From Nocardioides sp. (lineage in GTDB: Bacteria > Actinomycetota > Actinomycetes > Propionibacteriales > Nocardioidaceae): DNA of 64,000 nt. Within the stretch, counting starts at the first letter, position 1. Each line of letters opens with the position of its first letter. The stretch is from assembly GCA_020636915.1 (NCBI GenBank), contig JACJWV010000002.1, positions 248,001 to 312,000 of the forward strand, written 5' to 3'. Below, in pieces: positions 1 through 10,376 of this stretch. The notes beneath the pieces were generated by a model, which made no database searches, was not told where the DNA came from, and was given only the letters and a program-made list of their open reading frames with translations. The position numbers were made by a program, and so were the translations under genes.

Positions 1-894
1 CGGCCGCGGGTCGCGGCGATGGACTGGTGCTACCACGGCACGGTCGACGAGACGCTGGCCGTGCTGGACGACGGGCGCGTGGTGGCCCGGCCGGGAGCCC
101 TCGGCCCGCAGGTGCCGGTGGCGGAGACGACGGCCGTCATCCCCTTCAACGACGCCGACGCGCTGGACCGGCGCCTGGCGCACGGCGACGTGGCGTGCCT
201 GCTCATGGAGCCGGCCCTGACCAACATCGGCATCGTGCTGCCCGATCCGGGCTACCTCGAGGCGGTCCGGGAGATCACCCGCCGGCGCGACGTGCTCCTG
301 GTGATCGACGAGACGCACACGCTCTGCGCGGGGCCGGGCGGCGCCACCGCCGCCTGGGGGCTGGACCCGGACCTGCTGGTGGTCGGCAAGCCGATCGGCG
401 GCGGGGTCCCCTGCGCGGCGTACGGCATGACGGCCGAGGTCGCCGACCGCCTCTCCGGACCCATGCTCGGCCACGAGATCGACGTCGCCGGCGTCGGCGG
501 CACGCTGACCGGCAACGCGCTGGCGCTGGCGGCGATCCGCGCCACGCTGTCGACCTGCCTGCGCGAGGAGGACTTCGCGGTGGCGATCCCCCTGGCCGAG
601 CGGTTCGCCGCCGGGGTGGCGGGGGTGATCGCGGACGCGGGCCTGCCGTGGCACGTCCAGCGGCTGGGCTGCCGCGCGGAGTACTGGTTCTGCCCGCCAC
701 CGCGCGACGGCGCCGCGGCGGCCGCCGCGGTCGACGAGGAGCTGGAGGGACTGCTCCACCTGTGGTGCCTGAACCGCGGCGTGCTGCTGACGCCGTTCCA
801 CAACATGGCGCTCTTCAGCCCGCACCACACCGAGGCCGACGTCGACCGGCACACCGCCGTCTTCGCCGAGGCGGTCGCCGCGCTGCTGGCGTGA
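1..894 (+). CDS. Class-III aminotransferase, glutamate-1-semialdehyde-aminomutase-like (5' partial)
   Basis: PLP-dependent fold-type-I aminotransferase, class III. The reading frame is open from base 1, so the N-terminal part lies outside the window; an internal Met at 19 is not a convincing start because it sits in the conserved stretch MDWCYHGTVDE. Visible motifs are the cofactor aspartate in VIDETHT, the Schiff-base lysine in VVGKPIGGG and the class-III C-terminal region with NRGVLLTPFHN. The sequence resembles glutamate-1-semialdehyde aminomutase-like enzymes more than ornithine or acetylornithine aminotransferases. Nothing around it suggests haem synthesis, so it is probably a paralogue acting on another amino acid or an amino sugar; the substrate is unknown. 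It converges on the tuf end of the str operon. Confidence 0.85.
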   Translation, partial: RPRVAAMDWCYHGTVDETLAVLDDGRVVARPGALGPQVPVAETTAVIPFNDADALDRRLAHGDVACLLMEPALTNIGIVLPDPGYLEAVREITRRRDVLLVIDETHTLCAGPGGATAAWGLDPDLLVVGKPIGGGVPCAAYGMTAEVADRLSGPMLGHEIDVAGVGGTLTGNALALAAIRATLSTCLREEDFAVAIPLAERFAAGVAGVIADAGLPWHVQRLGCRAEYWFCPPPRDGAAAAAAVDEELEGLLHLWCLNRGVLLTPFHNMALFSPHHTEADVDRHTAVFAEAVAALLA

Positions 895-896
895 GG

Positions 897-994
897 CCGA
901 GTCGGCGCGTCTTGTCCGCGCAGGGGGCTCGAGTCGGCGCGTCTTGTACGCCGAGGGACGCCGAGTCGGCGGGTCTTGCACCAGGGTGTCCGTG
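897..994. repeat. 32-bp-period tandem repeat, three units (orientation 1)
   Basis: The core GAGTCGGCGCGTCTTG begins at 899 and 931 and, with one change (GAGTCGGCGGGTCTTG), at 963, an exact 32-base period. The rest of each unit is diverged. The same core, inverted and with the same period, recurs at 7605-7700. It lies in the 357-base gap between the aminotransferase and tuf, where I see no coding sequence. Confidence 0.8.
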
Positions 995-999
995 GTCGC

Positions 1000-1090
1000 C
1001 GTCCGGCCGTCGCTCGCTCCGCTCGCCGGCCTCGCTCGTCGGCATCCCCACTCGACGTCCGGCCGTCGCTCGCTGCGCTCGCCGGCCTCG
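1000..1090. repeat. 35-bp direct repeat, two copies
   Basis: Bases 1000-1034 and 1056-1090 match at 34 of 35 positions and are built around the self-complementary run CGCTCGCTCCGCTCGC. No gene is visible here. Confidence 0.7.
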
Positions 1091-1196
1091 TGGGATGGGT
1101 CGCCGACGCGGCGTGACTTGCCTCCCCCGCTCCGCTCCTCCGGCCGAGTAACGTCGAGTCGGCTCGAAGGCACGCAAGATGCCTGACCCACAGCGA

Positions 1197-1234
1197 AGGG
1201 CCCCGTCAGCCGCTCTCGCGGCTGACGGGGCCCT
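1197..1234 (-). terminator. Intrinsic terminator of the str operon
   Basis: Perfect 16-bp inverted repeat, arms 1197-1212 and 1219-1234, with the 6-base loop CTCTCG. It begins 18 bases beyond the tuf stop codon on the minus strand. The stem is GC-rich and lacks a long U tract, as is common in actinobacteria. Confidence 0.9.
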
Positions 1235-1251
1235 CACTGTGAGTCAGGCGA

Positions 1252-2445
<1,194 letters not shown>

Positions 2446-2516
2446 TGTGGGCTCCTCCTGGTGTTGTTTGTTGCTTGACTCGTACTGGCGGGATGGTGCT
2501 GAGGATCCTTCGGCGA

Positions 2517-4628
<2,112 letters not shown>

Positions 4629-4705
4629 TGTTGTCAGCGTTCCTTAGAAAGTCGGAGTTGCCGGTGGGGACGCCGGCGACCGGGTGGGGCCGCCGGCGTC
4701 CGAGG

Positions 4706-5176
4706 TCACCAGCGGTAGTGGGCGAAGGCCTTGTTGGACTCGGCCATCTTGTGGGTGTCCTCGCGCTTCTTCACCGCGGCACCGAGGCCGTTGGAGGCGT
4801 CGAGGATCTCGTTCATGAGGCGCTCGTGCATCGTCTTCTCGCGACGGTCGGCGGCGTACCCGACGAGCCAGCGCAGCGCGAGCGTGGTGCCGCGTGTGCC
4901 CTTGACCTCGATCGGGACCTGGTAGGTCGCACCGCCGACGCGGCGGGACTTGACCTCGATGGCCGGCTTCACGTTGTCGAGCGCACGCTTGAGCGTGACG
5001 ACCGGGTCGGTGCCGGTCTTCTCGCGGCAGCCCTCGAGCGCGGTGTAGACGATGCGCTGCGCGACCTGCTTCTTGCCGTCCTGCAGCACCTTGGAGACGA
5101 GCTGGGAGACCAGCTGCGACCCGTAGACCGGGTCGATGTCGATCGGCCGCTTGGGAGCGGGACCCTTGCGCGGCAT
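4706..5176 (-). CDS. rpsG: 30S ribosomal protein S7
   Basis: Primary 16S rRNA 3'-domain binding protein that nucleates assembly of the 30S head. Length 156 aa, starting MPRKGPAPKRPIDIDPVYGS and ending HYRW, typical for bacteria. The ATG lies one base after the rpsL stop codon and its ribosome binding site (AAGGAG) is inside the end of rpsL, so translation of the two is probably coupled. Confidence 0.99.
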   Translation of the reverse strand: MPRKGPAPKRPIDIDPVYGSQLVSQLVSKVLQDGKKQVAQRIVYTALEGCREKTGTDPVVTLKRALDNVKPAIEVKSRRVGGATYQVPIEVKGTRGTTLALRWLVGYAADRREKTMHERLMNEILDASNGLGAAVKKREDTHKMAESNKAFAHYRW

Positions 5177-5177
5177 G

Positions 5178-5552
5178 TCAGCTCTTCTCCTTCTTGGCGC
5201 CGTAGCGGCTACGAGCCTGCTTGCGGTTCTTCACGCCCTGCGTGTCGAGCGTGCCGCGGATGATCTTGTAGCGGACACCGGGGAGGTCCTTCACCCGGCC
5301 GCCGCGGACGAGCACGATCGAGTGCTCCTGGAGGTTGTGGCCCACACCCGGGATGTACGCGGTGACCTCGACGCCGCTGGACAGGCGCACACGGGCGACC
5401 TTGCGCAGAGCGGAGTTCGGCTTCTTCGGGGTGGTGGTGTAGACCCGCGTGCAGACGCCTCGGCGCTGCGGCGAGCCCTTCAGGGCGGGCGTCTTGTTCT
5501 TCGACACCTTGTCCTGGCGGCCCTTGCGGACCAGCTGGTTGATGGTGGGCAC
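5178..5552 (-). CDS. rpsL: 30S ribosomal protein S12
   Basis: Decoding-site protein of the 30S subunit; the classical streptomycin-resistance locus. Length 124 aa from a GTG start (VPTINQLVRKGRQ). This start is preferred over an in-frame ATG 33 codons upstream because the family begins exactly with this motif and AGAAGGGG precedes it. The conserved loops PKKPNSALRK and GRVKDLPGVRY are intact, with lysines at the positions where resistance mutations usually occur, so it looks streptomycin-sensitive. It is the first gene of the operon. The 135-bp leader (5553-5687) holds an imperfect hairpin around 5583-5602, but I cannot assign a promoter with confidence. Confidence 0.98.
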   Translation of the reverse strand: MPTINQLVRKGRQDKVSKNKTPALKGSPQRRGVCTRVYTTTPKKPNSALRKVARVRLSSGVEVTAYIPGVGHNLQEHSIVLVRGGRVKDLPGVRYKIIRGTLDTQGVKNRKQARSRYGAKKEKS

Positions 5553-5687
5553 CGGGTGGTTCCCCTTCTGTTCGGATCTCAGCACGGGCGCTCTGCCCGC
5601 ACGGTGTTCTGCGTCGTGTCCGGGAGGTGCTACCCAACCCGCGTTGCTCACCCCCGAGGTCGGGCGTGTCGCCCTTCCTCCACGAAC

Positions 5688-6977
5688 TCAGCGGGAGCTG
5701 TTCGCGCCCTCGCTGACGGGGATCTGCGTACCGGAGCCGAGAGCCTGTCCTCCCGACTGCATCCGGGCACGCGCAACGGCCTGGTTGTCCCAGACACGAG
5801 GAAAGAGACTACCCGTGGGCTCAACCGCATGCAAAACGTTGCGGGCACCACCACGGAGCCGTGCATAGACGGCGAGGGCCAACCCTACCCCGGCGATCGT
5901 CAGCGCACCCCCGATCACCAGGCTCCAGCGGGCACCGAGGTGCTGACCGACCCAGCCGATGATGGGCGAGCCCAGCGGCGTGCCGCCCATCACGATCGTC
6001 ATGTAGAGCGCCATCACCCGGCCCCGCAGCGCGGGATCGGACTCGAGCTGCAGCGTCGCGTTCGCCGAGTTCAGCAGTGTCAGGGTGCAGAACCCGATGA
6101 CGGGACTGAAGAGGGCGAAAGCGAGGTACGTCGGCAGCAACCCGGCCACGATCTCGGCCACACCGAACCCGAGTGCCGCCGCGACCAGCAGGCGCAGCCG
6201 GATCCGGACCCGGCGGGCCGCCAGGAGGGCGCCGGTCAGGGACCCCACCGCCATCGCGGAGCCCAGGAGGCCGAACTCCCCCGCCCCCTTGCCGAAGACC
6301 TCGGTGGCCATCAGCGCGGACGTGATCTGGAAGTTCATGCCGAAGGTGCCGGCGAAGAAGACCATCACCAAGATCATGATCATCTTCGGCTGGCTGCGGA
6401 TGTAGCGGACGCCCTCCACGAGCATCCCCGGGGTGCGCCCCTGGGGCTCCGGGGTGCGCAGCAGCGAGGTGTCCATCCGCTGGAGCTGGCCGATCACCGC
6501 ACCGTAGGACGCGGCGTTGACGAGGATCACCCAGCCGGTCGCCGTGACGCCGCCGCCGAGTGCGCCGATCATCAGGCCGGCCAGCGCCGGCCCCAGGATG
6601 CGCGCGGCGTTGAAGCTCGCGGAGTTGAGGCCGACGGCGTTGGTGAGGTCGTCCTGGCCGACCATCTCCGACACGAACGACTGGCGCGCCGGTGCGTCGA
6701 AGGCCGAGCCGACCCCGAAGAGCAGCGCGATCACGTAGACCTGCCAGGTCTGCGCGACGCCGAGCACCGCGATCACGCCGAGGACCACCGACGCGAGCGC
6801 CATCGTCGCCTGGGTCACCTGGAGGAGGCGACGCTTCGGGAACCGGTCGGCCACCACGCCGGCGTACGGGCTGAGCAGCAGCACCGGCAGGAACTGCAGG
6901 CCGGTCGTGATGCCGAGCTCGGTGCCGCTGTTGCCGGGCAGCTGCAGCACCAGCCAGTCCTGGGCGACGCGCTGCAT
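5688..6977 (-). CDS. MFS exporter (EntS/MFS_3-like); true N-terminus probably upstream
   Basis: Major facilitator superfamily drug or siderophore efflux protein, 429 aa from the ATG at 6977, beginning MQRVAQDWLVLQLPGNSG, with about 11 hydrophobic segments and the loop ADRFPKRR. Related proteins carry roughly 30 more residues, and the upstream frame encodes the expected stretch (FRSLRNPNYRLYLAGSVV then SNTGTW) back to about 7070. That stretch contains no ATG, GTG or TTG; only a CTG at 7068-7070 follows the MarR stop codon. MarR and this gene share a frame separated by a single TGA. Start at 6977 is therefore the conservative call; CTG initiation or readthrough is possible. It is presumably controlled by the adjacent MarR protein. 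Confidence 0.85.
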   Translation of the reverse strand: MQRVAQDWLVLQLPGNSGTELGITTGLQFLPVLLLSPYAGVVADRFPKRRLLQVTQATMALASVVLGVIAVLGVAQTWQVYVIALLFGVGSAFDAPARQSFVSEMVGQDDLTNAVGLNSASFNAARILGPALAGLMIGALGGGVTATGWVILVNAASYGAVIGQLQRMDTSLLRTPEPQGRTPGMLVEGVRYIRSQPKMIMILVMVFFAGTFGMNFQITSALMATEVFGKGAGEFGLLGSAMAVGSLTGALLAARRVRIRLRLLVAAALGFGVAEIVAGLLPTYLAFALFSPVIGFCTLTLLNSANATLQLESDPALRGRVMALYMTIVMGGTPLGSPIIGWVGQHLGARWSLVIGGALTIAGVGLALAVYARLRGGARNVLHAVEPTGSLFPRVWDNQAVARARMQSGGQALGSGTQIPVSEGANSSR

Positions 6978-7076
6978 CCAGGTGCCGGTGTTGGAGACGA
7001 CGCTGCCGGCGAGGTAGAGCCGGTAGTTCGGGTTGCGGAGGGAGCGGAAGGTGGGGCTCGTGGCGATCAGTCCTGT

Positions 7077-7529
7077 TCAGTCGCGGTGGGCGAGGTTCTC
7101 GAGGATGGGGGCGGCCTTGCGGAGGATGGCGCGCTCCTCGGGCGTGAGGTCGCGCAGCCGGCGGTTGAGCCAGGCGTCGCGGCGGTCGCGGTCGGCCAGC
7201 AGCCGGGCCCGACCCGCGTCGGACAGCTCGACCACCACCTGGCGCCCGTCGGTCTCGTGCGGGCGGCGGACGACGTCCCCGCTCTGCTCGAGGCAGTTGA
7301 CGGTGCGCGTCATCGACGGCGGCTGCACGCGCTCGGCGACGGCGAGCTCGCCGATCGTGAGCGCACCGCCGTGGCGGTAGAGACACCCGAGCACGGCCAT
7401 CTGGTTGAGGCTGAGCTCGTTGTCGGGGTGCCGCTCGTTCGCCAGCCGGCGACGCAGGCGCATCACGCTGAGCCGGAGCTCGGACGCGAGGCCGGCATCG
7501 GTGCGGGCGACCTTCTCCACGGTGGGCAT
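7077..7529 (-). CDS. MarR-family transcriptional regulator
   Basis: Winged-helix dimeric repressor, 150 aa. The helix-turn-helix region is GALTIGELAVAERVQPPSMTR, split here as GALTIGELAVAE and RVQPPSMTR, followed by the wing RPHETDGRQVVVELSDAG, about residues 55-105. It precedes the MFS exporter in the same frame and is probably its regulator, responding to an effluxed compound. A TAGGCT -10 element lies 6 bases before the ATG and overlaps inverted GTTAGC repeats, which suggests leaderless, autoregulated expression. Confidence 0.92.
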   Translation of the reverse strand: MPTVEKVARTDAGLASELRLSVMRLRRRLANERHPDNELSLNQMAVLGCLYRHGGALTIGELAVAERVQPPSMTRTVNCLEQSGDVVRRPHETDGRQVVVELSDAGRARLLADRDRRDAWLNRRLRDLTPEERAILRKAAPILENLAHRD

Positions 7530-7532
7530 GTC

Positions 7533-7560
7533 GTTAGCCTAACTCATTACCTATGCTAAC
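7533..7560 (-). promoter_or_regulatory. Promoter and probable operator of the marR-MFS operon
   Basis: AT-rich island in a GC-rich region. GTTAGC at 7533-7538 is inverted as GCTAAC at 7555-7560, and GTTAGCCTAAC (7533-7543) is itself a palindrome. The minus-strand -10 TAGGCT (7536-7541) lies inside it, 6 bases from the start codon. Binding by the MarR product is inferred. Confidence 0.6.
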
Positions 7561-7604
7561 TATTCCGGTTGACGGAGCCCACCCCGGACCGCGCCGGCTC
7601 CCCA

Positions 7605-7700
7605 GACGCGCCGACTCGGCCGCTCACCGCGGGCAGGACGCGCCGACTCGGCCCCTCACCGCGGGCAGGACGCGCCGACTCGGCCCCTCACCGCAGGCAG
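7605..7700. repeat. 32-bp-period tandem repeat, three units (orientation 2)
   Basis: GACGCGCCGACTC begins at 7605, 7637 and 7669, an exact 32-base period. The intervening bases are nearly identical here (CGGCCCCTCACCGCGGGCAG pattern). The core is the reverse complement of the array at 897-994. It lies downstream of the purine permease stop codon. Confidence 0.85.
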
Positions 7701-7707
7701 GGTCGGG

Positions 7708-9174
7708 TCAGCTGATCCAGCTGGTGATGGGGCTGATGCAGAAGTAGACGAGGAACAGCGCGGCGACGATCCAGAGCAGCGGGTGCACCTCACGCACCTT
7801 GCCGCGGGCGATCTTGATCAGGACGTAGGCGAGGAACCCGGCGCCGATGCCGACCGAGATCGAGTAGGTGAACGGCATCAGGACGATCGTGAGGAACGCC
7901 GGGATGGCGATCTCGAGGTCGTCCCAGTCGATCCCGCGGACCTGCTGCATCATCAAGAACCCGACGAGGACGAGCGCCGGAACAGCGGCCTCGGACGGGA
8001 TGATCGACACCAGCGGTGCGGCGAAGATCGACAGCAGGAAGAGCAGGCCCGTCACCACCGACGCGAGGCCGGTGCGGGCGCCCTCGCCCACGCCCGACGC
8101 CGACTCGATGTACGCGGTGTTGGAGGACACGCCAGCTGCACCACCGGCGGACGCCGCGAGCGAGTCGATGATCAGGATCCGCTTGGTGTTCGGCGGCGTG
8201 CCGTCCTCGAGGAGCAGGCCGGCCTCGGCGCCGATGGCGGTCATCGTGCCCATGGTGTCGAAGAAGTCGGCGAGCATCAGCGTGAAGACGAACAGCAGCG
8301 ACGTGACCACGCCGACGCTCTCGAAGGATCCGAGCAGGCTGAACTCGCCGAGCGTCCCGAAGTCGGGCGTGGCCAGGACCTTGTCCGGCCAGGCGGGGAC
8401 GTTGAGGCTCCAGCCCTTGGGGTTGTCGACGATCGACCCGGCCCCGACGATCGCCTCGACGACGATGGCGAGCACGGTGGTCGCGGCGATGGAGATCAGG
8501 ATCGCGCCGCGCACGTGGCGCACCCAGAGCACGATGACCAGGGCGAGGCCGACCCCGAACACCAGCACCGGCCACCCGGCGAGCTGGCCGGTCTGCCCGA
8601 GCTGGACCGGCACGGTCGTGTTCGCGGCGTCCGGGATGCGGCGCACGAACCCGGCGTCGACGAAACCGATGAGCGCGATGAAGAGACCGATGCCGACCGA
8701 GATCGCGATCTTCAGCTGCGCCGGCACCGCGTGGAAGACCGCCTCCCGGAAACCGGTCAGCACCAGCACCAGGATGACCAGGCCCTCGATCACGACCAGG
8801 CCCATCGCGTCCGCCCACGTCATGTCGGAGGCGATGGAGAACGCGACGAAGGCGTTGAGCCCGAGACCGGTCGCCAGCGCCAGGGGGTAGTTGGCGACGA
8901 CGCCCATGAGGATCGTCATCACTCCCGCGACCAGCGCCGTGCCCGCGGCGATCATCTCCACGTTGGCACCGGGCACGGTCCCGCCACCGAGGTACTGGCC
9001 GTCGGCGTCCGGCGCGAAGCCGAGGATCAGCGGGTTCAGCACGATGATGTAGGCCATCGTGAAGAAGGTGACGAACCCGCCTCGGACCTCACGGGAGACC
9101 GTGGAGCCGCGCTGGGAGATCCGGAAGAAGCGGTCGATGCCCCCGCGAGGGGCGGACGTGGTCACGTTGCTCAC
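7708..9174 (-). CDS. NCS2-family purine (adenine/guanine/hypoxanthine) permease, AzgA-like
   Basis: Proton-coupled nucleobase transporter of the cytoplasmic membrane, about 488 aa with 12-14 hydrophobic segments. The N-terminal IDRFFRISQRGSTVSREVRGG and TFFTMAYIIVLNP motifs, and GVSSNTAYIESASGVGEGAR in the middle, are typical of the AzgA/PbuG branch rather than the uracil or xanthine branch. The GTG at 9172-9174 (VSNVTTSAP) is chosen over a TTG nine bases upstream because GAGAGGG sits at proper distance. It diverges from the DUF2530 gene. No purine riboswitch is visible in the 50-bp gap. Confidence 0.9.
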   Translation of the reverse strand: MSNVTTSAPRGGIDRFFRISQRGSTVSREVRGGFVTFFTMAYIIVLNPLILGFAPDADGQYLGGGTVPGANVEMIAAGTALVAGVMTILMGVVANYPLALATGLGLNAFVAFSIASDMTWADAMGLVVIEGLVILVLVLTGFREAVFHAVPAQLKIAISVGIGLFIALIGFVDAGFVRRIPDAANTTVPVQLGQTGQLAGWPVLVFGVGLALVIVLWVRHVRGAILISIAATTVLAIVVEAIVGAGSIVDNPKGWSLNVPAWPDKVLATPDFGTLGEFSLLGSFESVGVVTSLLFVFTLMLADFFDTMGTMTAIGAEAGLLLEDGTPPNTKRILIIDSLAASAGGAAGVSSNTAYIESASGVGEGARTGLASVVTGLLFLLSIFAAPLVSIIPSEAAVPALVLVGFLMMQQVRGIDWDDLEIAIPAFLTIVLMPFTYSISVGIGAGFLAYVLIKIARGKVREVHPLLWIVAALFLVYFCISPITSWIS

Positions 9175-9210
9175 GGGGGGCAACCCTCTCAGACGAGCAC
9201 CGGTCTGGAC

Positions 9211-9216
9211 TAGCGT
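9211..9216 (+). promoter_or_regulatory. -10 element (leaderless) of the DUF2530 gene
   Basis: TAGCGT, 7 bases before the GTG at 9224. It fixes the start at 9224 rather than the in-frame GTG at 9215. Confidence 0.6.
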
Positions 9217-9223
9217 GTGGGCC

Positions 9224-9514
9224 GTGGAACCCGAGGAAGGTCAGCCGGTCACGCGCGAGATCGGCAACCGCACGTTCTTCGTGGCCGACGTCGAGCCGCT
9301 GGACGTCGACGGGGTGCGCACGGTCGAGGTCGGTACGGCGGCGTGGCTGGTCGCCTTCGTGGCGCTGCTGCCGTTCTACGGCCGCCTGGAGGACTCGGGC
9401 AACCAGTGGTGGTTGTGGACCTGCCTGGCCGGGTTCGGCCTGGGGCTGCTCGGCCTGGAGTTCTGCCGTCGCCGGCGCAAGGCGCGCGCCGAGGGCCGCG
9501 AGCCCGCCGTCTGA
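9224..9514 (+). CDS. DUF2530 small membrane protein
   Basis: 96-aa protein with two predicted transmembrane helices (about residues 31-50 and 60-80) and a basic C-terminal tail CRRRRKARAEGRE. The signature PLDVDGVRTVEVGT before the first helix matches the actinobacterial DUF2530 family, whose function is unknown. It sits in a neighbourhood (NCS2 permease, DUF3027, MFS, cold-shock protein) that recurs in actinobacteria. Confidence 0.8.
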   Translation: MEPEEGQPVTREIGNRTFFVADVEPLDVDGVRTVEVGTAAWLVAFVALLPFYGRLEDSGNQWWLWTCLAGFGLGLLGLEFCRRRRKARAEGREPAV

Positions 9515-9538
9515 GGCCGGCCGGGTCGCGGACCGGGC

Positions 9539-10318
9539 TCAGATCTCGTCGGACGTGAGCGTGTCGAAGACCGGCTCGGGCAGCGGCAGCGGCTCGTGCT
9601 TCTTGGCCAGCCGCACCTCGCTGTGGGCGCCGCAGCCGTGGTCGAGCGAGACGACCCGCCCGTCGTCGTTGGCGTCGCCGTTCGCGCACACACCGAAGCT
9701 CTCGGAGAGCGGTCCGGCGATCCGGAGCAGGAACCCGCAGGTCGTGCACGCGTCCGGCGCGGAGCGGGCCAGCGGTGCGTCGGGGCCACCGTCGCCGTCG
9801 TACCACCGCTGGGCGGCGAGGTCGCGGCCCTCCGGCGACAGCGTGCGCACGCGGCCCAGGCCGAGGTCCTTGGCCACCGCACGGACCTGCGCCTTGGCGT
9901 CGGCGTCGAGCGGGTCGTCGCCGAAGGAGTAGGTCGGGACCAGCCGCGGGTCGTCGTCGTCGACGGGGAGCAGGTCGCCCGGGGAGAGGTCGCCCGGCTT
10001 GATGCGCTCGCGGTAGGGCACCCAGGGCGGCGCGACGATCGCGGTCTCGCCCGGGACCAGCACGACCTCGTCGATCGTGACCTGCTTGTGGCGCGAGGCC
10101 CGGGCGACGGTCACCGACCAGCGCCAGCCGGGGTAGCCGGGTCGCTCGCAGGCGAACAGGTGGGAGACGACGCGGTCGTCCTCGACCACGTGGCCGAGGT
10201 GCTCCCCCACGTCCGCGCGGCCCACCTCCTCGAGCAGCGCCGAGCGCGCGGTGTCGACCGCCGCCACCACGGCGGAGTCGGGCTTGGCGCGCACGGAGGT
10301 CGTCACGGGCGAAATCAT
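9539..10318 (-). CDS. DUF3027 family protein
   Basis: 259-aa soluble protein. The N-terminal part (HLFACERPGYPGWRWSVTVAR and DEVVLVPGETAIVAPPWVPY blocks) matches the DUF3027 family. A possible metal-binding region follows near residues 185-235, with CTTCGF, a single Cys in GVCANGD, and GCGAHSEVRL. No enzymatic motif is evident and the function is unknown. Its ATG is 58 bp from the divergently transcribed MFS gene, so the two probably share a regulatory region. Confidence 0.85.
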   Translation of the reverse strand: MISPVTTSVRAKPDSAVVAAVDTARSALLEEVGRADVGEHLGHVVEDDRVVSHLFACERPGYPGWRWSVTVARASRHKQVTIDEVVLVPGETAIVAPPWVPYRERIKPGDLSPGDLLPVDDDDPRLVPTYSFGDDPLDADAKAQVRAVAKDLGLGRVRTLSPEGRDLAAQRWYDGDGGPDAPLARSAPDACTTCGFLLRIAGPLSESFGVCANGDANDDGRVVSLDHGCGAHSEVRLAKKHEPLPLPEPVFDTLTSDEI

Positions 10319-10376
10319 CGCGCATCGCCCCCGTCGCTGTCAGGTCGGGTGGGGTCGGACCGGGCAGGATGGGGTC

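Noticed and set aside
899..994. CRISPR array from evenly spaced repeats
   Set aside because: Only three units, no leader or cas genes, and the spacers in the second array are nearly identical to each other. A tandem repeat explains it.
5178..5651. 157-aa version of ribosomal protein S12
   Set aside because: The additional 33 residues have no counterpart in the family and a good ribosome binding site precedes the internal GTG.
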